A stretch of DNA of 5,837 nt, taken from positions 1-5,837 of the forward strand of contig CAIZDF010000380.1 of the NCBI GenBank assembly GCA_903931645.1, given 5' to 3'. Positions 1-5,319 of this stretch are shown here, piece by piece. Under the pieces are notes generated by a model. The model was not told the origin of the DNA. It searched no databases and saw only the letters and a program-made list of their open reading frames with translations. A program made the translations under genes and the position numbers. Every line of letters begins with the position of its first letter. The first letter of the stretch is position 1. This DNA comes from an uncultured Tolumonas sp. (lineage in GTDB: Bacteria; Pseudomonadota; Gammaproteobacteria; Enterobacterales; Aeromonadaceae).

Positions 1-855
1 GCCGAATTGATCATGCTGACTGCTCGTTTATGGCGTGAGTTAGGTATTGAACAGTTCACTACTTTGCAGCTGAATACATTAGGTTCTTCTGCAGAGCGAG
101 CAGCTTATCGTGATGCGTTGGTTGTTTTTCTTGAACAACACAAAGATGAACTCGATGAAGAAAGTAAACGTCGGATGTACTCTAATCCACTGCGTGTTCT
201 GGATACGAAAAGTCCACAGGTGCAAGAAATTTTGCAGCACGCACCAACATTGACGGATTATTTCGGTGAAGAAACCAAAGCCCACTTTAGCGGATTAAAA
301 GCGTTGCTTGATGCCGCTGGAATTGCTTATCAAGTTAATGAACGTTTGGTTCGTGGTTTAGACTATTACAATTACACCGTATTTGAATGGGTGACAGATA
401 GCCTTGGTGCACAGGGGACTATCTGTGGTGGTGGTCGTTATGATGGTCTGGTTGAACAACTCGGCGGTCAAGCAACTCCTGCCGTGGGTTTTGCAATGGG
501 TCTGGAACGTTTGACTCTGATGCTTGAAACCCTGGAGAAAATCCATAATCTGCCAGCTACTGTTGATGTCTATATCTGCATGGCCGGTGAGGGCACTCTA
601 TCTGCTGGTTTGTTGCTGGCTGAGCATATACGAAATGAACGTCCGCAGTTACGTGTAATGACACATTGTGGCGGTGGGAATTTTAAAAAGCAGATGAAAC
701 GAGCTGACAAGGTTGCAGCCAGAATCGCATTGATTTTGGGTGAAACAGAAGTTGCGGAACAAAAAGTCACCGTTAAATTTTTACGTGATCAAATAGAGCA
801 GCAAACGATTGCTGTTGCAGCATTGTTACCGATACTGGATCAGCTGGGAGAATAA
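1..855 (+). CDS. hisS: Histidyl-tRNA synthetase, 3' part (5' end outside window)
   Basis: Class II aminoacyl-tRNA synthetase that charges tRNA-His with histidine in the cytoplasm. The reading frame is already open at base 1 (first residues A-E-L-I-M-L-T), so the gene is cut by the window edge, not truncated biologically. The 284 residues present match the end of the roughly 424-residue E. coli enzyme; about 140 N-terminal residues, including class II motifs 1 and 2, lie outside. Visible signatures are the histidine-specific motif LVRGLDYY (346-369, containing the catalytic-type Arg), the second histidine motif CGGGRYDGL (424-450), and class II motif 3 GFAMGLERL (487-513). The C-terminal anticodon-binding domain runs from about 560 to the end and includes GGGNFKKQ. 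The gene ends in TAA, followed two bases later by the yfgM start, which implies co-transcription and coupled translation. All expected residues in the visible part are intact. Confidence 0.97.
   Translation, partial: AELIMLTARLWRELGIEQFTTLQLNTLGSSAERAAYRDALVVFLEQHKDELDEESKRRMYSNPLRVLDTKSPQVQEILQHAPTLTDYFGEETKAHFSGLKALLDAAGIAYQVNERLVRGLDYYNYTVFEWVTDSLGAQGTICGGGRYDGLVEQLGGQATPAVGFAMGLERLTLMLETLEKIHNLPATVDVYICMAGEGTLSAGLLLAEHIRNERPQLRVMTHCGGGNFKKQMKRADKVAARIALILGETEVAEQKVTVKFLRDQIEQQTIAVAALLPILDQLGE
846..850 (+). promoter_or_regulatory. Ribosome binding site for yfgM, inside the hisS end
   Basis: GGGAG lies in the last codons of hisS, 7 bases before a GTG at 858. It supports the non-ATG start of yfgM and suggests that ribosomes finishing hisS can re-initiate there. 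Confidence 0.65.
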
Positions 856-857
856 TA

Positions 858-1511
858 GTGGACATATACAATTCAGAAGAACAACAAGTTGAAGCTATCA
901 AATCCTGGTGGCAAGAAAATGGTAAGTCCATTATCGCAGGTGTTGTGATCGGGTTTGTTGGGTTATTTGGCTGGCGTTATTACAACAGCTATGTGCAACA
1001 ACGTAGTGAAGCATCGGCAGCTGCATATCAACAAGTGATGCAAGTATTAGCCGAGCAGCATGAGAAGGGATTTACTGCTGTTAGCAAGTTCATTGCTGAG
1101 CATGGTAGTGATACCTATGGTGATCTGGCTGCATTGCAATTGTCGGCTGACGCAGTGAAAGCGAATAAATTGGAATTAGCGGCAGAACAGTTACGTCGCG
1201 TGGCTGAGCATGGTGTTGATGATGAGTTTAAACCTGTTGCGGGTATCCGTTTAGCCCGGGTATTACTAGCAATGAATAAACCAGCAGATGCATTGAAAGC
1301 ATTGGATGCGGTAACAGCTGAACAATATAAAGCAACTGTTGCTGAAGTCAGGGGCGATGCACTATTAGCATCAGCACAACCTGAAAAAGCACATGCGGCA
1401 TATGTTGTTGCATTGCAAGCCAGTAAAAATGGTGCAAATCCTGTTTTACAGATGAAACTTGATGATCTTTCTGTAGCCGGCGAAAAAGCTGATACACCTA
1501 AAGCGAAATAA
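858..1511 (+). CDS. yfgM: YfgM family Sec-translocon-associated membrane protein
   Basis: Single-pass inner-membrane protein. In E. coli YfgM associates with SecYEG and the periplasmic chaperone PpiD, and is thought to help hand secreted proteins to periplasmic chaperones. The predicted protein is 217 residues against about 206 in E. coli. It has a short cytoplasmic N-terminus (MDIYNSEEQQVEAIKSWW, resembling E. coli MEIYENENDQVEAVKRFF), one hydrophobic segment at about residues 24-39 (IIAGVVIGFVGLFGW) followed by RYY, and then a long Ala/Leu/Glu-rich helical region consistent with the periplasmic TPR-like domain. The conserved stretches IRLARVLL and VRGDALLA are present. The start is GTG at 858, chosen because of the ribosome site at 846-850 and the good N-terminal match; no suitable ATG lies nearby. 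It sits between hisS and bamB as in E. coli, which strengthens the assignment. Confidence 0.94.
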   Translation: MDIYNSEEQQVEAIKSWWQENGKSIIAGVVIGFVGLFGWRYYNSYVQQRSEASAAAYQQVMQVLAEQHEKGFTAVSKFIAEHGSDTYGDLAALQLSADAVKANKLELAAEQLRRVAEHGVDDEFKPVAGIRLARVLLAMNKPADALKALDAVTAEQYKATVAEVRGDALLASAQPEKAHAAYVVALQASKNGANPVLQMKLDDLSVAGEKADTPKAK

Positions 1512-1531
1512 AGCGAAGGATGGTGAACCTA

Positions 1532-2710
1532 ATGCATAAAGGTTGGCAAAAAATTAGCTGTCTATTGCTGGGCAGTGTATTGCTGTATGGCTGTAGTTCA
1601 GAAGAAGATGTCATTAAGATGGCTGACGTACCTGTAGTTGAGTCAGCTTTTCATCCAGAGACAGCTTGGAGTAGTGGAGTTGGCTCTGGCGTCGGCAAAT
1701 TTTATTCGCATTTGCAGCCGGTTATTGTTGGCGACAATATTTATGCTGCATCGCGAGATGGTCGCGTTTATGCCTTTGAAAAGCTAAGTGGTAAGAAACT
1801 GTGGAGTGTTGATCTGAGCGATCAACCTTTCTATGAAGGAAAACGTAGTGTCCGCTTATCTGGCGGTCTTGCTGCAGCAGATGGCCGTATTTATGTTGGT
1901 TCAGAAAACGGACAAATGTTGGCGCTGAAACAAGAAACTGGCGAACTGGTTTGGCACACCGATGTTGGCGGTGAAGTTCTGGCTACACCAGCAACGGAAT
2001 CAGGAAAGGTTGTGATCTCAACTGGCGCTGGGCAACTACTGGCGTTGGATGGTGAAACCGGCAAGATCGATTGGACGGTTACCAGCGAACAACCTAATCT
2101 GACATTGCGTGGCACTGCGGCGCCTGTTATAGCTGCTGGTGGTGTACTGTATGGTCGGGCTGATGGTAAAATTGGCATTGTACTGCTGCAAAATGGCCAG
2201 TTAGTCAATGAAACCCGTGTTGCAACACCTCATGGGCAGACTGATCTTGATCGCATGGTCGATGTTGATGCTGAGCCGGTGATTGTTGATGATGAGCTTT
2301 ATGCTGTTGCTTACAATGGCCAGTTAATTTCCCGTAAATTGATCTCCGGGGATGAATTATGGAAGCGTAAATATGCTTCTTATCAAAATATGGGTATTGG
2401 TGTAAACGACATTGCCATCACCGATTCAAAATCTCATATTTATTTGATTGACCGTTCGACGGGCACAGAAAAATGGTCCAATACTCAATTGGAATATCGA
2501 AACCTGACTGCTCCGTTGGTATTAGGCGATTATATTGTAGTAGGCGATAGTGAAGGTTATCTCTACTGGATTTCGCAAACAACGGGTAAAATTGCTGCTA
2601 TGCAGGAAGTCGATAGCGCTGGCTTGTATGCAACACCTATTATCGATGGGGATTTGATCTATATTCAAACCCGCGGCGGCGAACTGATTGCTATTAAACG
2701 TCCATCATAA
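1532..2710 (+). CDS. bamB: BamB, outer-membrane beta-barrel assembly lipoprotein
   Basis: Lipoprotein subunit of the BAM complex (BamABCDE) that folds beta-barrel proteins into the outer membrane; BamB is an eight-bladed beta-propeller that binds BamA POTRA domains. The predicted protein is 392 residues, the same length as E. coli BamB. A lysine-bearing hydrophobic signal peptide ends in LLYGC, with lipidated Cys21 (codon 1592-1594) followed by Ser-Ser, a +2 residue compatible with outer-membrane sorting. The mature start SSEEDVIKM resembles E. coli SEEDVVKM. Propeller (PQQ-like) repeats of the form A-[LF]-x-x-x-[ST]-G-x-x-x-W recur, for example ALKQETGELVW, ALDGETGKIDW and LIDRSTGTEKW, and the conserved VVGDSEGYLYWI is present. 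An in-frame ATG at 1520 would add four residues, but it abuts the AAGGA at 1516-1520. ATG 1532 has GGTGA (1522-1526) five bases upstream and gives the family length, so it is preferred. The Tyr before Gly in the lipobox is slightly unusual. Confidence 0.95.
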   Translation: MHKGWQKISCLLLGSVLLYGCSSEEDVIKMADVPVVESAFHPETAWSSGVGSGVGKFYSHLQPVIVGDNIYAASRDGRVYAFEKLSGKKLWSVDLSDQPFYEGKRSVRLSGGLAAADGRIYVGSENGQMLALKQETGELVWHTDVGGEVLATPATESGKVVISTGAGQLLALDGETGKIDWTVTSEQPNLTLRGTAAPVIAAGGVLYGRADGKIGIVLLQNGQLVNETRVATPHGQTDLDRMVDVDAEPVIVDDELYAVAYNGQLISRKLISGDELWKRKYASYQNMGIGVNDIAITDSKSHIYLIDRSTGTEKWSNTQLEYRNLTAPLVLGDYIVVGDSEGYLYWISQTTGKIAAMQEVDSAGLYATPIIDGDLIYIQTRGGELIAIKRPS

Positions 2711-2732
2711 TTCGGACTGTATGTTTGTTTAT

Positions 2733-2757
2733 AGCCCCTGATCTGGTATCAGGGGCT
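2733..2757 (+). terminator. Intrinsic terminator between bamB and der
   Basis: AGCCCCTGAT (2733-2742) and ATCAGGGGCT (2748-2757) form a perfect 10-bp GC-rich stem around a 5-base loop (CTGGT). The following tract, TCTGTTTATTT, is only moderately T-rich. It lies 22 bases after the bamB stop and 28 bases before the der start. It probably ends or attenuates the hisS-yfgM-bamB transcript. The imperfect T tract means some read-through into der is likely. Confidence 0.8.
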
Positions 2758-2775
2758 TCTGTTTATTTAATAATT

Positions 2776-2780
2776 GAGGT
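2776..2780 (+). promoter_or_regulatory. Ribosome binding site fixing the der start
   Basis: GAGGT lies five bases upstream of ATG 2786. It rules out the upstream in-frame TTG at 2774, which overlaps this site, and gives the N-terminus [16 protein letters not shown], which matches the E. coli Der start [16 protein letters not shown]. Confidence 0.75.
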
Positions 2781-2785
2781 TTTAT

Positions 2786-4279
2786 ATGACCCCTGTGGTA
2801 GCCCTGGTGGGACGCCCGAACGTAGGCAAGTCCACATTATTTAATCGTCTGACGCGTAGCCGGGACGCACTGGTGGCTGATTTTCCAGGATTAACGCGTG
2901 ACCGTAAATACGGTCAGGCAGTTGTCGATGACATGAATTTTATTGTCGTTGATACCGGCGGGATTGATGGTTCCGAGGAAGGTATCGAAGTCAAAATGGC
3001 TGAACAATCGCTGCAGGCGATTGATGAGTCTGATGTAGTGTTGTTTATGGTTGATGCCCGAGCAGGCGTTACCAGTGCAGATATTGGTATTGCTAACCAT
3101 CTGCGTCGCCAAAAGAAAAAGGTATTTCTGGTTGCGAATAAAACAGACGGTTTAGATGGCGATGCTCATTGTGCTGATTTTTACAGTCTTGCACTGGGTG
3201 AGGTTTACCAAATCGCGGCCTCGCATGGCCGTGGTGTAACATCATTGCTGGAAAAAGCACTGGCGCCGTTCTTTGAAGAGTTAACTGGTAAATCACCAGA
3301 AGAAGAAGCGGAAGATGAAGATGCGGCTTACTGGGCAGCATTGGAAGGTACTGATGTTGAAGTCGAATCAGAAGAAGACGAATTTACTGGTGAAGATCGT
3401 TATGCAGATTTACCGATTAAATTCGCTATCATCGGTCGACCAAACGTTGGTAAATCGACGTTAACCAATCGTATGTTAGGCGAAGATCGCGTTATTGTGT
3501 TCGATTTGCCAGGTACTACCCGCGATTCTATTTACATTCCGCTGGAACGTGATGAACAGCAATACATCGTTATTGATACTGCGGGTGTGCGTAAGAAGAA
3601 AAAAATCTACGAAACCGTCGAAAAATTCTCTGTTGTTAAAACATTGCAAGCGATTGAAGACGCCAACGTAGTATTGTTATTGATTGATGCACGTGAAGGC
3701 GTATCTGATCAAGATTTAAGCTTATTAGGTTTTACTCTGCATTCTGGTCGTTCAATCGTCATTGCAGTTAACAAATGGGACGGTTTGGATCAGGACACGA
3801 AAGAAAAAATCAAAGAAGACTTAGAACGTCGTCTTGGTTTTGTTGATTTTGCCCGTGTGCATTTCATCTCTGCATTGCATGGTTCTGGTGTGGGTAACCT
3901 GTTTGATTCAATCCAGGAAGCCTACCGCTCGGCAACTAAACGTATCAGTACTTCGATGCTGACCCGTATCATGAACATGGCCGCTGAAGATCATCAGCCA
4001 CCATTGGTACGTGGACGCCGTGTGAAACTGAAATATGCGCATGCGGGTGGTTATAATCCACCACGGATCATTATTCATGGTAATCAGGTTAAAGATTTAC
4101 CTGAATCGTATAAACGCTATCTGATCAACTATTACCGTAAGTCACTCAAAATCATGGGTACACCTATCCATATTGAATTCCAGGAAGGTGACAATCCATT
4201 TGAAGGGCGACGCAATAAGTTGACACAAACTCAGATCCGCAAACGTCGCCGTATGATGAGTTTTGTTAAGAAAGGGTAA
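2786..4279 (+). CDS. der: Der (EngA), double-domain GTPase of 50S ribosome assembly
   Basis: Essential GTPase that binds 50S precursors and promotes late large-subunit maturation. The predicted protein is 497 residues (E. coli 490). GTPase domain 1 has the P-loop GRPNVGKS at residues 9-16, DTGG at 56-59 and NKTD at 118-121. GTPase domain 2 repeats these as GRPNVGKS at 217-224, DTAG at 264-267 and NKWD at 329-332. Between them lies a strongly acidic linker (about residues 170-212, rich in Glu and Asp), as in E. coli. A KH-like domain follows from about residue 385, with the conserved [19 protein letters not shown] and HGNQVKDLP segments, and the C-terminus is very basic ([14 protein letters not shown]). 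The gene sits behind a terminator, so it either depends on read-through or has its own promoter. TTTAAT at 2766-2771 resembles a -10 box but is too close to the ribosome site to be convincing. No key residue is missing. Confidence 0.99.
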   Translation: MTPVVALVGRPNVGKSTLFNRLTRSRDALVADFPGLTRDRKYGQAVVDDMNFIVVDTGGIDGSEEGIEVKMAEQSLQAIDESDVVLFMVDARAGVTSADIGIANHLRRQKKKVFLVANKTDGLDGDAHCADFYSLALGEVYQIAASHGRGVTSLLEKALAPFFEELTGKSPEEEAEDEDAAYWAALEGTDVEVESEEDEFTGEDRYADLPIKFAIIGRPNVGKSTLTNRMLGEDRVIVFDLPGTTRDSIYIPLERDEQQYIVIDTAGVRKKKKIYETVEKFSVVKTLQAIEDANVVLLLIDAREGVSDQDLSLLGFTLHSGRSIVIAVNKWDGLDQDTKEKIKEDLERRLGFVDFARVHFISALHGSGVGNLFDSIQEAYRSATKRISTSMLTRIMNMAAEDHQPPLVRGRRVKLKYAHAGGYNPPRIIIHGNQVKDLPESYKRYLINYYRKSLKIMGTPIHIEFQEGDNPFEGRRNKLTQTQIRKRRRMMSFVKKG

Positions 4280-4286
4280 CTACTCT

Positions 4287-4293
4287 TAAGGAG
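4287..4293 (+). promoter_or_regulatory. Strong ribosome binding site for yfgJ
   Basis: TAAGGAG, a near-complete complement of the 16S rRNA tail, ends seven bases before ATG 4301. It supports the reality of the small downstream gene. Confidence 0.8.
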
Positions 4294-4300
4294 AGGTGAA

Positions 4301-4531
4301 ATGGCTTATCAAATCACCTGTCCTTCTTGTCAGCAAGAAGGGCTTGATCCGCGGTTTGCTACAACGACCTGTGTCCACTGTGCAAAACAGTTTAGCCTCG
4401 TCGCTACTTGTCCCACTTGTCATGCGGAACTCGAACGTTTGCAAGCATGTGGCGCTGTAGATTATTTTTGTAACAACTGTAATTCTATGATTTCCAAACG
4501 GCAAGCTGAATATAAACTCACACCTGTTTGA
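4301..4531 (+). CDS. yfgJ: Small zinc-ribbon protein, YfgJ family
   Basis: A 76-residue cysteine-rich protein of unknown function. Four CxxC knuckles are visible: C7-P-S-C10, C24-V-H-C27, C37-P-T-C40 and C57-N-N-C60, plus C50 in the conserved segment ACGAVDYFC. That segment and the following SMISKRQAEY match E. coli YfgJ (ACGAVDYFC, then LISKK), a small zinc-binding protein of the zinc-ribbons_6 family. The knuckles suggest two zinc ribbons. No enzymatic motif, signal peptide or membrane segment is seen, so it is probably cytoplasmic. It lies 21 bases after der, as in E. coli, and most likely shares its transcript. In E. coli the position of the fourth cysteine appears to be filled differently (CQHGH), so the last knuckle here is the more canonical form. 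Family membership is well supported; the biological role is not known. Confidence 0.88.
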   Translation: MAYQITCPSCQQEGLDPRFATTTCVHCAKQFSLVATCPTCHAELERLQACGAVDYFCNNCNSMISKRQAEYKLTPV

Positions 4532-4542
4532 AAATTGAAAAT

Positions 4543-4575
4543 AAAAAAAAGCCGGATATTTAATCCGGCTTTTTT
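4543..4575. terminator. Bidirectional terminator between convergent yfgJ and grcA
   Basis: AGCCGGAT (4550-4557) pairs with ATCCGGCT (4563-4570) around the loop ATTTA. An A tract (4543-4550) precedes the stem and a T tract (4570-4575) follows it. Read rightward the T tract ends the der-yfgJ transcript; read leftward the A tract becomes the U tract ending grcA. It sits 11 bases after the yfgJ stop and 28 bases from the grcA stop, which is the expected place for a shared terminator. Confidence 0.92.
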
Positions 4576-4603
4576 GTCTGTTCGTCTGGCAACAACGAGC
4601 AAA

Positions 4604-4984
4604 TTACAGTGATTGAGTAAATGTACGCGTGATCACATCGCGTTGCTGTTCTGGAGTCAGAGCGTTGAAGCGAACTGCATAACCAGAAACGCGAATGGTC
4701 AGCTGTGGATATTTTTCTGGATTCGCAACAGCATCTTCCAATGTTTCACGACGCAGAACGTTTACGTTCAAATGCTGGCCACCTTCAACCTGTGGCGCAA
4801 AGCTCATTGGCACTTCACGAAATTCAATGTTACCTAGAGACTCAACAGCTACAACCTGATCTTCGGTATAGCGTGGATCTTTAGAGCACAGGCAACGAGC
4901 TTCCTGCTTTGCTTCATCCAGTAACCAGAAAGAATTGATCAGATCTGCATTAGCTGCCTGAGTGATTTGAATACCCTTAACCAT
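4604..4984 (-). CDS. grcA: GrcA (YfiD), autonomous glycyl radical cofactor
   Basis: A small protein that replaces the oxygen-damaged C-terminal glycyl-radical segment of pyruvate formate-lyase (PflB), restoring anaerobic pyruvate cleavage to acetyl-CoA and formate after oxygen exposure. It is activated by the same radical-SAM activase, PflA. The predicted protein is 126 residues (E. coli 127). The N-terminus [20 protein letters not shown] matches the E. coli [20 protein letters not shown]. The C-terminal half carries the glycyl radical domain, including [18 protein letters not shown] and the radical motif RVSGYAVRF, with the radical glycine at residue 101 (codon 4684-4682). The start has GAGGT (4996-4992 on the minus strand) seven bases upstream. 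Expression is probably induced at low oxygen, as a perfect FNR box lies 180 bases upstream. The gene faces ung across a shared regulatory region, the same neighbour as in E. coli. Confidence 0.97.
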   Translation of the reverse strand: MVKGIQITQAANADLINSFWLLDEAKQEARCLCSKDPRYTEDQVVAVESLGNIEFREVPMSFAPQVEGGQHLNVNVLRRETLEDAVANPEKYPQLTIRVSGYAVRFNALTPEQQRDVITRTFTQSL

Positions 4985-4991
4985 GATATAT

Positions 4992-4996
4992 ACCTC
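4992..4996 (-). promoter_or_regulatory. Ribosome binding site for grcA
   Basis: On the minus strand GAGGT ends seven bases before the ATG at 4984, confirming the chosen start. Confidence 0.75.
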
Positions 4997-5011
4997 GATA
5001 GTTTGGGGCGA

Positions 5012-5032
5012 TTCTTGTCACATATACAAGAA
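5012..5032 (-). repeat. Inverted repeat in the grcA leader, nearest the start codon
   Basis: TTCTTGT and ACAAGAA form 7-bp arms around seven bases. In grcA-sense RNA this hairpin would end 15 bases before the ribosome site, so it could influence translation or stability, or be a protein site in DNA. Its role is unknown. Confidence 0.5.
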
Positions 5033-5038
5033 AAAGTG

Positions 5039-5055
5039 CCCCGTTATGTCAGGGG
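5039..5055 (-). repeat. GC hairpin followed by a T tract in the grcA leader
   Basis: CCCC (5039-5042) pairs with GGGG (5052-5055); a fifth G-C pair is possible with a bulged T. Read toward grcA, the hairpin is followed by CAC and then TTTTT. This arrangement resembles a weak terminator or attenuator, but the stem is short. Confidence 0.35.
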
Positions 5056-5077
5056 ATTAAACCGGCTTGGTTTAATC
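5055..5077. repeat. Perfect 9-bp inverted repeat upstream of grcA
   Basis: GATTAAACC (5055-5063) and GGTTTAATC (5069-5077) are exact reverse complements around a 5-base centre. It is the longest inverted repeat in the intergenic region. No T tract follows directly, so it is not an ordinary terminator; an operator or leader hairpin is more likely. The binding partner is not recognised. Confidence 0.6.
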
Positions 5078-5079
5078 AT

Positions 5080-5092
5080 GTATCTTTGATAC
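5080..5092. repeat. Short inverted repeat GTATC-TTT-GATAC
   Basis: Five-base arms around a three-base centre, directly next to the 9-bp inverted repeat. Alone it could be chance; its placement within a run of repeats makes it worth listing. Confidence 0.4.
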
Positions 5093-5096
5093 TACA

Positions 5097-5112
5097 TTAG
5101 TAAATTTACTAA
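5097..5112. repeat. Perfect 16-bp palindrome, operator-like
   Basis: TTAGTAAATTTACTAA reads identically on both strands, with no spacer. Such an AT-rich dyad with outer TTA/TAA is typical of sites for dimeric regulators such as MarR-like or TetR-like proteins, but it does not match a consensus that I can name with confidence. It lies 52 bases from the FNR box on the grcA side. Confidence 0.55.
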
Positions 5113-5163
5113 CTATGTGCAAGGGGATACCCATGCAAAGCTGAGGTCTATTCCTCTTAAAGC

Positions 5164-5177
5164 TTGATCTGAATCAA
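5164..5177. promoter_or_regulatory. FNR box, perfect consensus
   Basis: TTGAT-CTGA-ATCAA matches the FNR consensus TTGAT-N4-ATCAA at every defined base. FNR is the oxygen-sensing iron-sulfur regulator that activates anaerobic genes. E. coli grcA (yfiD) is a known FNR target, so the likely target here is grcA, 180 bases away. If FNR sat at the usual -41.5, the start site would be near 5129; no good -10 box is seen there. A weak pair, TTTGCA (5139-5134) and CATAGT (5117-5112) with a 16-base spacer, would put FNR at about -65. The site is symmetric, so an effect on rightward transcription cannot be excluded. Confidence 0.82.
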
Positions 5178-5284
5178 TAAACATACATTTTGTATCTAAC
5201 ATTAAAAATGTAAGGAAAGTTTCACATCATTTTCTTGTAATTTTACTACATATTTGACTGATCCCGTTTAATGGCGAAGTAAGC

Positions 5285-5290
5285 TAAAAT
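5285..5290 (+). promoter_or_regulatory. Possible -10 box of the ung promoter
   Basis: TAAAAT matches five of six bases of the sigma-70 -10 consensus and lies 29 bases before the ung start. The hexamer 17 bases upstream (TCCCGT) is a poor -35, and the good-looking TTGACT at 5254-5259 is 25 bases away, too far. The promoter is therefore tentative. Confidence 0.35.
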
Positions 5291-5309
5291 AGCCTTTTGA
5301 TGCGGAGCC

Positions 5310-5315
5310 GGAGAG
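5310..5315 (+). promoter_or_regulatory. Ribosome binding site for ung
   Basis: GGAGAG ends four bases before ATG 5320 (its GGAG core six bases before), supporting this start codon. Confidence 0.7.
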
Positions 5316-5319
5316 CAAA

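Larger units (their letters stand above)
4985..5319. other. Divergent intergenic region grcA / ung
   Basis: A stretch of 335 bases without a convincing gene. From the grcA side it holds the grcA ribosome site, five successive inverted repeats (5012-5032, 5039-5055, 5055-5077, 5080-5092, 5097-5112), then a perfect FNR box (5164-5177), an AT-rich tract (about 5178-5255) with two weaker 5-bp inverted repeats (5183-5195 and 5199-5211), and finally the ung promoter-like sequence and ribosome site. No small reading frame with a credible start, ribosome site and recognisable product was found. Most of this space appears regulatory, mainly for grcA. Confidence 0.8.

Noticed and set aside
1520..1531. 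In-frame ATG at 1520 as the bamB start
   Set aside because: It has no spacing from AAGGA and gives 396 residues; ATG 1532 has a ribosome site at a suitable distance and gives the family length of 392. The upstream start cannot be fully excluded.
2774..2785. In-frame TTG at 2774 as the der start
   Set aside because: It overlaps the GAGGT ribosome site of ATG 2786 and would add four residues not found in the family.
3296..3410. Glu/Asp-rich low-complexity stretch in der
   Set aside because: It is the normal acidic linker between the two GTPase domains of Der, not an insertion.
4613..4837. Plus-strand open frame inside grcA
   Set aside because: It is antisense to a clear grcA gene, with no ribosome site or family resemblance.
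5021..5052. Second grcA promoter close to the gene: CTGACA (5052-5047) with TGTATA or TATATG near 5028-5021
   Set aside because: The -35 is good (five of six) but the spacing is 18 with a poor -10 or 20 with a moderate one. It also overlaps the inverted repeats, so it is not supported enough to list.
5025..5239. TTTTCTTGTA occurring at 5230-5239 on plus and 5034-5025 on minus, each pointing to its flanking gene
   Set aside because: A ten-base match in an AT-rich region is not strong evidence of shared regulation, and the positions relative to the two start codons differ.
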